Origin: Topomyia yanbarensis
Taxonomy: Eukaryota; Arthropoda; Insecta; Diptera; Culicidae
DNA: 64,000 bases
Assembly (NCBI RefSeq): GCF_030247195.1
Contig: NC_080671.1
Span: 467,476,766 to 467,540,765, forward strand
Direction of reading: 5' to 3'
Of the stretch, positions 31,283-42,320 are shown piece after piece (the first letter of the stretch is position 1; each line of letters opens with the position of its first letter). Made by a program: the position numbers and the translations under genes. The notes below the pieces were generated by a model. The model had not been told where the DNA came from, searched no databases, and was given only the letters and a program-made list of their open reading frames with translations.

Positions 31283-34200
31283 GTAGTATCCATTTACATC
31301 CCGCTGGCAGTAACAGAGATCGGCCTCAAACTCAGCCACCTGATCCAACAACTCCAACCTCCGTTCCTAATAATGGGTGACATGAATGCCCACCACCCAA
31401 CATGGGGCTCTAGGGCTCCCAATCGTCGAGGCAACGATATTCTCCAAGCTATAGAAGAAAACGAAGCAGTTATCCTTAATGACGGCAGAATGACGTTCAT
31501 GCGGGGACGAGCCTCATCTCCGATTGACCTCACCATTTGCTCCAATGTCATGGCCGCTAATTGTTCGTGGTCTGTGCTTCATAATTCATGCAGCAGTGAT
31601 CACTTCCCGATAGAAGTCGCATACAATTGCGCACCCCCTCGACGTCACGTCACCGACGATGGATATTTCGGGAAGCGGACTGGAATGCCTTCGAAGATAA
31701 CTTCTCAAATAATTTCGACCGCAACAAAGAATATTCTCCCGATGAACTAACCGAGCATATCACTCGGGCTGCCGAGCCATGCATCCCCAGAACCAGTGGT
31801 AAACCCCCACGCAAATCTGTCTACTGGTGGAATAAAGAAGTGGCGAAGGTTATTCGGGATCGTCGTAGAGCCCTCCGGGCTTTCCGTAAAACCCCAACCG
31901 ATCATGCCCTTTGAGAAACAAGATATAATGAATACCGCAGATTTAGAAATGCTGCCAGAAAGTCAATCACTGATACTAAGGCATCCAGCTGGTCAGACTT
32001 TCTGGATGGAAGCCACCCCGACCAACCAACGGGTGAGATTTGGAGAAGGGTAAATGCGCTAAGTGGTTAAAGGCGGCACAATGGTTTCTCCCTCGAAGTT
32101 GACGGTGTCGTTTCCACTCAACCTAATGCAATCGTGAATGAACTCGGTCGTTATTTTGCTTCACTCTCTGCCACTGCTTCCCTTCCACCAGAATTTCTCC
32201 GTAGGAAGAGGCTCCTTGAAGCTGTTCCAATATCTTTCACCCCCGAATCCAACTTGAACGGAAACCAACCTTTCTCCGGAAGCGAACTTACCGAGGCCCT
32301 CAACAAGAGACGCGGGAAAGCTACTGGAATAGACAATATTGGATATCCACTCTGCCACCCGAAGGAAAGATAGAGCTGTTGAATATTTTTAACCGGATCT
32401 GGGAGGGTGGGGCTTTTCCTGAATCGTGGCAAACCGCACTGGTAATCCCCATCCCTAAGAGGACCCAAGGAACAACAAAACCAGAGGACTTTAGACCCAT
32501 TAGCCTTTTGCCATGTATCGAGAAAACTCTCGAACGTATGGTTAACCGTAGGTTAGTCACGATACTCGAACAGTAAAACTTACTAGATCGTCGTCAATAC
32601 GCCTTCCGCCAAGGCATGGGCACTGGAGCTTACCTCGGATCCCTGGGGGAGGTGCTGCGTCAGGCAATGGAGGATGGACTACACACAGATATAGCAGCAC
32701 TCGACATAAACAAGGCGTACAACACAGTCTGGCGAGAGGGAGTCCTTCAGCAACTCCACGGCTGGGGAATCCGGGGAAACCTCGATCACTATGTTCAGCG
32801 TTTTCTATCAAACCGAAATTTCCGAGTTGGGGTGGGCACCAGCCAGTCTGACTTGTTTCCAGAGGAGAACGGCGTCCCTCAAAGATCGGTCCTGTCGGTC
32901 ACCTTATTTCTAATAAGCATGCAGTCTCTGTTCTCCCTTCTCCCTGAGGGAGTATTCATATTTCTGTACGCTGACGACATAGTATTGCTTGTGACCGGGA
33001 AAACGATCGGCAGGATTCGAATCAAGCTACAGGCGGCCGTTAACGCTGTACGCCAGTGGGCAGTGTCCGTTGGTTTTCGGATCTCCATCAGTAAAAGCTT
33101 TATCTCCCATTGTTGCACCTCTCACCATCGGGCATACGATAGGCCAATACGTATAGACGATACCGTTATCCCGTTTCGTAAACAACTCAGGATACTTGGT
33201 ATTACACTGGATCGAATGCTTACTTTCATGCCACATTTCCACAAACTCAAGAAAGATTGCGAGAGTCGAAAAAGACTGACCCGCACTATATGCTCACGAC
33301 ACCCGAAATGCAACGGACAATTAGCCCTAAATATCAGCAACTCGCTCATCAACAGCCGTCTTTATTACGGCATCGAAATTACGTGCCCTAACATCCCGGG
33401 AATGATTAACATTCTTGCACCGCTCTTCCATGAATCCATCCGCGCTGCATCAAACTTACTCCCCAGCACACCGGTAGAAAGTGTCTGTATGGAGGCCGGT
33501 GTCCTTCCATTCCGCTGGACGATAGCCTTGGTGGCACTACGGCGGGCACTCGGCTTCTTAGAGAGAACCTCCGGAGAAGAAGATTGTAGTATTTTGCGAA
33601 CTGCTAAGACCATCCACGAAGAATTCTCTACATTTCCTTTACCTCCGCTGGCTCGCCTTAATTGGGTATGGCACCGACCATGGAATATCAGACCCCCCAA
33701 CATCGACACTACTACCAGCTCATCGATCGCCGCTTTTCGAACCACGTCAAACTTTTTACTGACGGATCTAAGACAGACAGGGTGTGAGTGATATCGGAGC
33801 TGGCCTCGCATTCCACTTACCGCCGACATGCTCTGTATTTTCGGCCGAAGCTGCTGTGATAGCATTGGCTTTATCAAGGAAACCAGAAGGAATTGCAACA
33901 GTTATCTGCTATGTGATATCGGCATTGGAATCTGGAGAATCTCGTCACCCTTTCGTGCAGGCGATAGAAATGTACGACGACCCATTAACCACTAGTCATA
34001 GTGGGATTTCTGGTAATGAAGACGCCGATAACCTTGCCGCACTAGGTCGTACCGCAAGAAGAGCTCTAAGCAAGGAGGTTCCGAAACTAGACATCATTCG
34101 AGCCTTCAAACAAAGCGTCTTACTCGATTTCCAGAAACTCACACGATTACCTCCACAAAGTGAAAGACACAGTACAAAAATGGGTGGATCGTGACAACAG

Positions 34201-34432
34201 GACCGAGCAACGAATACCTTCCAGACTGAGGGTGGGACATACTAGGATTAGCCATGCCCATACCCTATCTCGAACCGAGCCCACATGCAATACAAGACTG
34301 ACCATTGAACACCTGCTTGTCCATTGCATCGAACTCGCTGATCTTCGTCGAGCCCATAACCTACCTACCTGCATCAAAGATGTGTTGGCTAACGACCCAA
34401 CGAGAGAGGAGTCACCGGCAATCTCTCCCTAA
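31283..34432 (+). pseudogene. I-like LINE ORF2: endonuclease end, RT, RNase H, Cys/His tail
   Basis: After the LTR insertion the endonuclease continues with FLIMGDMNAHHPTWGS, ASSPIDLTIC and SSDHFPIEV. RT follows with EDFRPISLLPCIEKTLERM, a stop (TAA) near 32575, ALDINKAYNTVWREG and the catalytic FLYADDIVLL. RNase H then shows KTDRGVxDIGAGLAF, SAEAAVIALALS and HSGISGNEDADNLAALG, in which an internal segment is missing. The end carries LRVGHTRISHAHTLSRTEP, then CNTRLTIEHLLVHC. The presence of RNase H with this tail supports the I group. Several frameshifts (near 31650, 31915, 32345, 33790, 34165) kill it. Confidence 0.88.
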
Positions 34433-34619
34433 GGCGAACGCGTAGATTTGAATTCAGTTTTCCCGTGTGTTTATTTGAACCCGCGATTAGCCTAGTTTTT
34501 CGAACTCTTACTTGGGTTTAGTCTTCTGCTCTTTTTGCATTCGGGAAAGTCAAATGAGACATTGTGTTTGAGTCACTTTAATTTACCCGCCCGTGGTTAG
34601 AGTCTCTGGCCGGACTACC

Positions 34620-34917
34620 GTCTTGCGTCGGCAGCCTTCCTAACGGAAATGGCGCTGAAGTTGCCGACATCGTGGGCGCGAACAAATCGTTACAAATTCT
34701 GATCAGTACACCTCCACCACGTTGAAGCTGACTGGAATTCTGGTTCTTGTCGTGAGAGCTGTGCATTATCCACGTGGCCTCGCAACCCGATCTCGGTGAG
34801 AGCAATGATTTCGTAATCATTCAAGAATGTTCCCATGTTAAATTTATTCGTCTTCGCCCGCATCCCTCTTACATTTTGATAATACACTGAAATGATTTTT
34901 TGCATAGACGATGTCAA
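34620..34917 (-). pseudogene. LINE endonuclease N-terminus (Jockey-like), truncated
   Basis: On the minus strand the start of an ORF2 is visible: MQKIISVYYQNVRGMRAKTN, then NDYEIIALTEIGLR and, in shifted frames, RGGGVLIRICNDLF. QNVRG and LTETWL-like blocks are typical of Jockey-type endonuclease N-termini. It ends abruptly at about 34620, next to the 3' end of the I-like LINE. Confidence 0.72.
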
Positions 34918-35554
34918 TGAAAACTGTAACGAAGATATTGCAGATTATAAGACCGACGGCCGAAAAAGTTCTGTTCAAACTTTCGGGTGCCAGACCGGAA
35001 CGTACACAGTCCAACGGAATGCATGCCGTTGGAGAGCTCAGTTGTAAGTTGGGCAGCTTAGCTACCCAGTCTCCAATAGAAAAACACGGGATGGTTGGTC
35101 CGACTATGGTTATACAGTAAGCATCCATGTGCTGAATGTTTCTGGTAATAGTCGTTTCCAGTTGTATGTCCATAAAAAGCAATGTAATTAGCACTGCTGT
35201 TGTGTACGGCGAGAGCGATCTCTCTGAATGCACGATGATTTTAAGGCAGAGAATAGTTGTGAAACATTGCGTACTTGCCTACGGGTGCTGTCTGGAAGGC
35301 TCCGTTTCCAGCCCCAGGTACTAGGGAGAATGAACAGTTGATTTTTCTGTACTTGATGGAAACAGGTCATCCGTAATGCTATATGATCTGGATAGCCGAA
35401 TCATTGTGGGATTGGTGGCGATGGAGAGCTGACGTGCGGGTGAGGTGTGCTCGACGATAGGGTCACAGTTGCGAAACGTTTTTTGCGCAAATATCTTGGA
35501 ATTCGCGACAGAAAATTTCTTCGGGCCATGTTTCACAAGAAAGAGCACTGCTTT
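34918..35554 (-). other. Possible 5' region/ORF1 of the truncated Jockey-like LINE
   Basis: The minus strand upstream of the endonuclease start carries open stretches (34844-35233) without knuckles or other recognisable motifs. By position it could be the end of that LINE's ORF1. I cannot confirm this. Confidence 0.3.
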
Positions 35555-35715
35555 GTAGTTATACATACTCCCACGGTCGGCTGTGTGGAGTTTTAATTGC
35601 TGTTGTTTAGGAAACATCGGCTACCCAGAGTTTAAAAAACCAAACACAAGATCTTTTCTTTTTCGAGTTTTCGTGTACTCAAAGACTAACTAAACTACTA
35701 CCTAATTAACTGTCA
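35555..35715 (+). repeat. Block A of a two-copy retroelement-like repeat, copy 1
   Basis: The sequence from CTCCCACGGTCGGC to AACTAAACTACTACCTAAT recurs at about 52467-52632. In both places a second shared block follows (36527-36660 and 52853-52990). A palindromic element interrupts copy 1 between the blocks. Confidence 0.7.
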
Positions 35716-35918
35716 TGTGTCCGATGCGGTACCCGGGTACCTTTTTAGGTTTCAATTAATGAAATTCCCATGTTTCATCCATAGCTGGAAATTGAAACTT
35801 TGTGACATCTTAGAACTTCACTAAGTCAAGCTTTTGGAATAATATGATTGTTGATATAGTAAGGAGGGAGTGGGGAGGGGCTCCTGATTTTTTTACTACG
35901 TAACAGGCCGACGTGAAT

Positions 35919-36518
35919 ACCCGGGTACCCACAAAACTGAAATGCCAATAACTAAGGTAATTTCCAACCGATTTTGATACTTTTAGGTATTTTGGATTCA
36001 GGAATTCATCCACATGGTAAAAATGAATCGGGTTACTTCTTTCAGTTCCGGGGAATCCGGATTTCCACAAGCATGTTCCAGTGCTGGGATACTATTTGTG
36101 AATATGGGTATCAAAATTCTTGGACTTGCATCAGTAGGCTGTATCTTGTGGTTTTGGAACCATTTGGTGATTTGACCCGGGAGCGGACATTCCGGAGCGG
36201 GTTCCCGTAGGGCCGTGAGTGGCCATTCCATTCCAATTATTTTTTGAAATTGCCATAGGGTCCCGTAACAATAAATAACAGACTTCCGTTTTGATACTCA
36301 TATTGCTAGGATATTATCAAAATTTACAAATCATACCCTAGTACTGGAACATTACTCCGGAAAATCTGGATTATCAAGAACCAGATCCATTCATCCGGTT
36401 CAATTTTACCGAATAAAATAGTGGACGAGTTCCTGAATCCAAAACATCTAAAAGTGTCAAAATCGGTTAAAAGAAGCCATAGTTATGAGCATTTGAATTT
36501 GTGGGTACCCGGGTACCC
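35919..36518. repeat. Palindromic element with GGGTACCCGGGTACCC ends
   Basis: TACCCGGGTACCCACAAA at 35919 is mirrored at 36498-36515. Inverted similarity continues inward through TTTTGGATTCAGGAA/TTCCTGAATCCAAAA and further, with divergence. The ends are themselves palindromic. A third GGTACCCGGGTACC lies at 35728-35741, so the element may extend further left. No coding frame or clear target duplication is seen. Confidence 0.7.
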
Positions 36519-36526
36519 TCGTTTTA

Positions 36527-36660
36527 ATATGGGTCGGATTGGCATGAATTCCTACTTACCATGTTATAAACAACTCTTATTAGATAATCAGCAGTCAAAC
36601 ATGATGAAGTCAGTGTGCATTCCGCCAAAATCATCGTCATAACACAATGCAACACAACGT
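36527..36660 (+). repeat. Block C of the two-copy retroelement-like repeat, copy 1
   Basis: TTTTAATATGGGTCGGATTG through GATAATCAGCAGTCAAACAT to a CAACA-rich tail matches 52853-52990 almost exactly. The tail CAATGCAACACAACG is a decayed version of the (CAACG)n tail of copy 2. Such simple-repeat tails are typical 3' ends of RTE- or Jockey-like retroelements. Confidence 0.75.
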
Positions 36661-36664
36661 GGAC

Positions 36665-37455
36665 ACTAGTCTGGTTCAATTTTTGACATTTAGCTCCACC
36701 AGGCTCTTCTGATTCCTTTTATGGCCCTTAGTAATTGTGCAAATTTTGGTACCGATTGGATGTGTCTAAGGACCCTCCAAAAATTTCAAAGTTTATATGG
36801 AAATTAGTATGGAAAATCGTTAAAATTGAAAATAAATTCTTAAAAAATCACCTCATCAATCAAATCATGAGAACACTATATATTTCTAAAGGTATTCTTC
36901 TACTGAACACATTCGTGGAACATTGTAAGTTTGTGAAAATTCGCAGAGAAAAGCTATTAACTAAAGAAGCAGCATGACTTCGAAACAAGTAGATTTTATT
37001 ATTAATCATAGCAACCCTGTTTGAATAGCTCTATCGTTATACAAGTGTAAACTACGCTTGCTACCCACCGCTCGTGTATGGCAGATGCAGCAATTCAAGC
37101 AGGGTTGCTATGATTAATAATAAAATTCACTTGTTTAGAAGTCATGCTGCTTCTTTAGTTAATAGCTTTTCTCTGCGAATTTTCACAAACTTACAATGTT
37201 CCACGAATGTGTTCAGTAGAAGAATACCTTTAGAAATATATAGTGTTCTCATGAATTGATTGATGAGGTTATTTTTTAAGAATTTATTTTCAGTTTTAAC
37301 CGATTTTCCATACTAATTTCCAAATAAACTTTGAAATTTTTGGAGAATCCTTAGACACATACGATCGGCACCAAAATTTGCACAATTACTAAGGGCCATA
37401 AAAGGAATCAGTAGGGCCTGGTGGAGCTAAAAGTCAAAAATTGAACCAGTCTAGT
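36665..37455. repeat. Palindromic element (791 bp) 312 bp downstream of OCA2 exon 1
   Basis: ACTAGTCTGGTTCAATTTTT at the left is mirrored by the right end (AAAAATTGAACCAGTCTAGT). GGAC flanks both sides (36661-36664, 37456-37459). The arms of about 360 bases are near-perfect inverted copies around a 70-base loop. Transcribed from OCA2, this would give a very stable hairpin in intron 1. A single arm recurs at 15326. The superfamily is uncertain: the ends resemble CACTA, but a 4-bp duplication does not fit. Confidence 0.85.
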
Positions 37456-37767
37456 GGACACTCACGAACCAAAACATCAACTTGTTCGACAGTATTTTAC
37501 GGATCGAAGGCAGAATTCAAGTTAAATAAATTAAAGTGGTAAAACGTATTTCCTGATATCTCGCAAATTTTCAATATCACCCTTCCCTTTATGCAAGAAG
37601 TCGTGTGCTTTCCTTCAAATTTCCCACACATGCCGCAACAGTTTACTTTTACTGCAAAATCCTACTATGCAGGAATCAAAAGGGTGACAAATAACAGCGA
37701 AAGGAGTGGGAATATCAATGCTTCTAATTTGTTTGTAGTTAAAAAAATATAAAAATTGTATACTCAC

Positions 37768-38152
37768 CATGCAACCGGGCCTGCTCGAGTTCAACCTGCC
37801 GGAACGACACCATGCTCGGATCGTGCCGGATCTTGGAGGGCAGCGTGCGCCATAGTTCCAGCGATGCTTCCGTCACTTCGCTGATAGGAACAACGGAAAC
37901 GTCACGATCACGTTTGCTTCTTCGCTTGTGCTTGTTTTTATCCCCGTTGGAGCCGTTTGATTCACCCGAACCGTCGGAAATTTGCCCCGATGACGGACTG
38001 GCCGGCGAGAGAACGATCGTCGGCGATGGCATCGGTGGGGTCGTTGCCGAGCCTGAGTCGGCTTCCACCGCTGAACCCCCAGAGCCCGGCCGACGTCGTC
38101 GGAATGGGTTCAGATTGTTTACAAAGTCCATCGTGGTAGGGTATGCGTTCAA
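37768..38152 (-). CDS. Oca2: OCA2/P-protein-like transporter, exon 1 (start)
   Basis: The first coding exon starts at an ATG at 38152; a second in-frame ATG, eight codons later (38131), is an alternative start. It encodes 128 residues of a cytoplasmic N-terminal tail that is rich in Ser, Pro, Gly and basic residues (a FRRRRPGSGG stretch, a KNKHKRRSKRDRD stretch) and ends in LELWRTLPSKIRHDPSM and an ARLHG sequence. The donor is CATG|GTGAGT (phase 1), which joins exon 2 at G|GTGACGAC in frame. The tail has low conservation in the family, so the assignment to OCA2 rests on splice phase, strand, position and lack of another partner. Confidence 0.78.
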
Positions 38153-39999
38153 CTAGCACTTATCGTTTCAGTAAGTTTTTCAGAAATTCACACTACCAGG
38201 AAAGAACCGTTTTGCTACCGGTTGATTAACAAGCACATAACTCCACATAACACATAACATGTAAATATATTTTAAATATTTTGCGTATTGTCAATTCAAT
38301 TCAATGTTTTCTTGGGATTAGCACACGATGAGCTAGAATTGGTCCGTAAAATTGAGAGAGGTTAGAAGAGTGTACGCATATAATGACCACGATTCATGAA
38401 CATGCTTCATTCAAAAATTGTAAATACAACTTAAAATGTAGAACTATCAAATCCGAATTATTACGAATCAAATTTTAAATAATAATAATAATAATAATAT
38501 TACGAATCAAATAGTCTGCTGATTAAATTTGTGTAAAGAAATCTTTTCCATACAAGAATACAACAGTAATGGTTTTCAATTGATAAACAAGGATTTTAAT
38601 CAACAATTCATAACCTAAACTGATTGAAATTTAACAACAACATTAAAAACAGTTTTTCTGTGAACAAAACTAGAAATTATCAGAAAAACTTTTTCCAAAC
38701 TTATTTTTGCACTCCACTAAATTCCTGCCAAGCACTGTAAATTGTTTTTAAACAATTGTTAGAAATTTTAAAGAATTTCCTATAACAGAAAACATACGTG
38801 GCCCTCATTCATAAAAATTATAAATAATTCATATCCAACGATACCACCAGTTTCCGAAATACGCTTTCACCGCCCATTATTATTATTTTCCTTACGTCTA
38901 TCGTACGTATGACCATAAAAATAGTTCCTAAACATTCCGTTTTATTTGATGACTTTGCGTCTTTCACCATCCGTTGCCGGTCGGTTCCCTTCCTGTGCTG
39001 GGGTGGTTCTAGAGAATAATATTAGTTCCATTGAGCAGCAGCTCCGCAAGGCGACCGTGGCCGACAAAAGCATTCAGGCAATTGCTCATACGCTGTATCT
39101 AATGCGTTTATCTGTAGGAACGTGGGCGAGTGACGCCCACGAGGGGAATTATTTTTTCCCAGCGGAAGCCGGGAGCTCGTTATGAGTGGCTCCCCGAGTC
39201 GGTAGCAGACAGGTGATGATTGAGTTTCTGTTTTTGTTTTCGTTAGAGTACTTTATCGATTGCGCGTTGATGGGAAAATCCACCTTTTTCCCAACGAAGT
39301 TATAGGAGAAGCGAAAAAATCCTAATTGCCGACTAGCATCGGAAAAACTTTATTTGAATAAAAAAATAATTATGATTGTGGCTTATCTTCACCTGAAAGA
39401 TAACAATGCGTCAAGTGTAGGATTAGACTAAAGCTCGAAAAGGTAGCAGATTTTTTAATAATATTTTTTGGTTTCATGATTTGCGGTTACTATTGACATT
39501 AAAAATTCTGTTTTAAAAGAACCAAACCAAATTATTACTTCAAATAATTGTAAATTTCCACAGGCCCAACTGGTTTTAAGTTTTAACCATTGTTATTGCA
39601 ACAGCGTCACGCTAAAGCACCAGTTGTTTTAAAAGAGTTGTTTATATGAAATAGTCCGCTGGAGGCGCTTAACTGAGCAGTGTTTCTTTTAGATAGTTAT
39701 CTTGGGGTGGGTTTGAAGTACCCAGAATGTTTAGTAAAAAAAATAAAAATTTATTTATTTATTTTTCAGATAAAAAATATCCCGAATGTCTTTGATGTAA
39801 TATGGAATATTCCGACATTGAATTTTGGAACTATTGGTCAATCTTAGCAGTCAGTTTATTCCACTATTATTGCATCTCTGTAGTATCTGATACCACCATT
39901 CAACTCTTCATCTTCCATTCTCATCTGTGACAAGTTACTTTTTCTTGCGGTCTTGATTTTGTCTCGTACTTTCTAACAGAAAAAAATTCGTTTCACATA
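38153..39999 (-). other. Upstream region of the OCA2-like gene
   Basis: This should hold the 5' untranslated region and perhaps the promoter. No TATA box or initiator could be assigned with confidence. An (AAT)n microsatellite lies at about 38478-38500. A plus-strand frame at 38946-39185 has no recognisable motif, although the sequence around 39110-39180 is more GC-rich than its surroundings. Confidence 0.4.
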
Positions 40000-40320
40000 C
40001 GCGAATACTGTTTTGTCTGCTAATCGTAAGCTGATCGTCCGTGATCCGGCACGATATTCGACCGTTACAGAAGTGTCGAAAATTCGCCCTGGTGATAAAT
40101 AGTTTGAAGCAGGCAAATGATATTGCTGGCTAGGCACCCTTTACGAAGAAGTACAGAGTGCATGTACCAGCCAATCGGGTGGAAATCTGTGGGGTCGTTT
40201 CCGATCCGAGTTTGAATTGCGCGGATCTGCTGTCACATGGAGTTGGCTGTTTAAAAAATCTCATGCTTCTGCAAGTAAAAATACTGGAGTGCAAAAGTTT
40301 GCATTCAACCATCAGTCGTA

Positions 40321-40800
40321 GTTGATGGTAAGAGGGCATACCTCAACTCAGACTCTTATCGGGTGACCTTCGCTGGTTCCGCTCTACCTAACTACTTCCT
40401 GTTTGAAAAGGTTCGTCCACCTATTCGCCTTTTTATGCCGCAGGTCATGAACTGTACTAATTGAAAACAACTGGGACACATAGCCTCCCATTGTAGCAAT
40501 AAGGTTCGTTGTGGCAAATGCAGTGGGAATCATGTGGATGAATGTAGAAGGAATGTCGAAAATTGTCTCTACTCTACTTGATCTCCCGGCATGTCCCGCG
40601 TACAAACATTCCAAGGAGAAACTTAGACGTTCCCTTCAGGGACGTTCTAAGCAATTTTTGGCAGAAATACTAAAAATAGCTACGCCATCGAACACTACGA
40701 ACATTTGTCAAGTAGACGACGGGCTACCCGCTAGTTATCGACACTACGCGACATTAGACATGCGAATGAAGAGTTTGATGAAAGCCAAGAAACGTAGCTA
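40321..40800 (+). pseudogene. LINE ORF1 (Gag-like) with knuckle region
   Basis: The frame reads YRVTFAGSALPNYFLFEKV, RPPIRLFMPQVMNCTN, and then TGA in place of the second knuckle cysteine (40462-40464). It continues KQLGHIASHC and CGKCSGNHVDEC. After a frameshift comes CPAYKHSKEKLRRSLQGRSK. This is the normal ORF1 order for the family: an RNA-binding part, knuckles, then a basic tail. The stop and shift make it non-functional. Confidence 0.78.
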
Positions 40801-41095
40801 ATGGCGCCGGTTCGATGATGGGCTAACGAGAGAAACATCGATTAGATCTCTGGGGGCACGGCCCGGCGCTTACGAAACCGGAACAGTACTAACGAAAGCG
40901 TGGAATATTCAAACTGTTGGATATTCGATTTTGCCAATTTTTTGTTTCTCCGGATTTCGCCCCGGCACAGAAGATCTGCCGCACCGCGTGCCCTTACGAG
41001 AACGCGAATGAAACACCGCTTTCCAAGGTGGAGTTCTCACTTGCTCTCTTGTCATGTAACAATAAAGCCCCAGGGTCCGACCGAATCAAATTTAA
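40801..41095 (+). pseudogene. LINE RT N-terminal segment
   Basis: The frame includes WRRFDDGLTRETSIRSL, ENANETPLSKVEFSLALLSC and NNKAPGSDRIKFN. The last is the first RT block (KAPGPDxI) of LOA/R1-like LINEs. Coding breaks at TTAA where the MITE inserts and resumes after 41603 with LLKNLPASAKRRLLNLFNKL. Confidence 0.82.
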
Positions 41096-41602
41096 CCCAT
41101 TCATGCCCATGTTGTTTGTGGACAACAACATTTTTAAACAGATATAAGTTTTTATTGAGGCGAGATTTACTCACAAAAACAAGTAAGGTTCATTAATGTG
41201 ATTATTGCCTTTATTTTGAGTATTAACAGTTACAAGGATCAGCTCTAGAACTGAAGTTATTGTAATTAATTTGGTTGGATTCCGATGAAGCAGTGCTGCC
41301 AGGGACAGTTTACGTTGACGACGGAAAATGATTTTTTCTTAATGCTTCGTTATGGTGCAATATTATTGAAAACTGATAAAACTTATCAATTTAGACTGTC
41401 GTTGGCTACGTTATCCACGTAATTGGACTATTGTAATTATTCTAGGAGAATTTTATTGAGCAATGGAAGGTAAAAATTGAGCAGCCAGTGAAGCACCTAT
41501 CTTTATGAAAATAGGCTTATCGTGTTTCTTGACGCCAGCGTTTTCAAGGAAAAATAGTTTTGAAACCCTAAATGCACTAGAAAAAAGCTAGGCATGAAAG
41601 GG
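41096..41602 (+). mobile_element. piggyBac-like MITE (507 bp)
   Basis: The ends are CCCATTCATGCC and GGCATGAAAGGG, a 12-bp imperfect inverted repeat. TTAA flanks both sides (41092-41095 and 41603-41606). TTAA duplications with CCC..GGG ends are the hallmark of piggyBac. It has no transposase. Removal with one TTAA rejoins the LINE RT frame exactly, which confirms the borders. Confidence 0.9.
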
Positions 41603-41960
41603 TTAACTTGTTAAAAAATCTGCCAGCCTCCGCCAAGAGACGCTTGTTGAATTTATTTAATAAGTTACTTGAGGGAAACATTGTCCCTTATGACTGGAGG
41701 GAAGTGAAGGTCGTCTCGACAATTGGGTCGAAGCAAATGGCTTACTGTCAGATACTCAATTTGACTTTCGCAAAGGAAAAGGGACAAACGATTGCCTTGT
41801 GTTACTCTCAACAGAAATTGAAATGGCCTATGCACGTTGTCTGGATGTGCACCAGGTATTGGTCTCAGCTAAATGATTCCATACGGGTCCGAGGTAGACC
41901 ACCCAATGTCCCAGTTTGGGATGTTCTGGCAACTCGCGCTTTCCTCTATATGCCTCTTAT
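41603..41960 (+). pseudogene. LINE RT fragment and C-terminal block
   Basis: The first part reads LLKNLPASAKRRLLNLFNKL and YDWREVKV. A deletion then leads to a later RT stretch (WVEANGLLSDTQFDF in another frame). A second deletion leads to VVWMCTRYW and GRPPNVPVWDVLATRAFLYM. The catalytic YADD block is absent. Confidence 0.75.
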
Positions 41961-42059
41961 TTACATATTTTATAATAACAGTAAAGGTCCCAATAAAGTA
42001 CCGCATTCTTTAATTCTCGTTTTTAGAAGGGCACTGTCCTGTTTTGTGGAGGCGACCAG

Positions 42060-42320
42060 TACCAGAGTGTCATTGACCGCCTCACCCTCACCACTACGCC
42101 TGCAGAAAAGAAATTTGAAGCAAGAGCGTCCTGATGAATCGAACAGATTAATTGTAATAACTTTTGTGCCAATGATAATATTTATAATTGTTAGTGCTCA
42201 AATGACAGTTATTAGTCCCATAATAAGCCTTACTTGTCGTTGTGAACATATGTTGCGTAAACCAACAGTTATAGTCGTTTAGAAACGTGGTTGTTTATCA
42301 ACAACATGGGCATGAAGGGG
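42060..42320 (-). repeat. Partial reversed copy of the piggyBac-like MITE
   Basis: The end CATGGGCATGAAGGGG at 42305-42320 is the inverse of the left end of the 41096 MITE. Matching continues inward (for example ACAAGTAAGG and GAAGTTATTGTAATTAAT-like phrases on the minus strand). The other end was not found. The flank is TTAT rather than TTAA, so the insertion border has decayed or the copy is truncated. Confidence 0.65.

Larger units (their letters stand above)
24213..34565 (+). mobile_element. I-like LINE (non-LTR retrotransposon) split by an LTR element
   Basis: The element has an ORF1 with three zinc knuckles, then an ORF2 with endonuclease, RT, RNase H and a C-terminal Cys/His segment, which is the domain order of I-clade LINEs; mosquito MosquI is the likely relative. 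Its ORF2 is interrupted after 26149 by a complete LTR element and resumes at 31283. Without the insert it would be about 5.2 kb. The 5' boundary is uncertain; TTCAGTC near 24220 could be an initiator. The 3' end near 34565 is AT-rich. Frameshifts throughout make it inactive. Confidence 0.85.
40000..41960 (+). mobile_element. LOA/R1-like LINE relic with internal deletions, split by a MITE
   Basis: The relic reads from Gag-like ORF1 to the C-terminal region of ORF2 on the plus strand. The endonuclease is absent. The RT is reduced to its start and a later block (NGLLSDTQFDF-like), followed directly by the C-terminal GRPPNVPVWDVLA block. It belongs to the same family as the 15.7-kb fragment. A 507-bp piggyBac-like MITE splits it at 41096. 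Confidence 0.8.

Noticed and set aside
38946..39185. A 79-aa plus-strand frame upstream of the OCA2-like gene
   Set aside because: No motif or splice context; it may be part of an unrecognised repeat.
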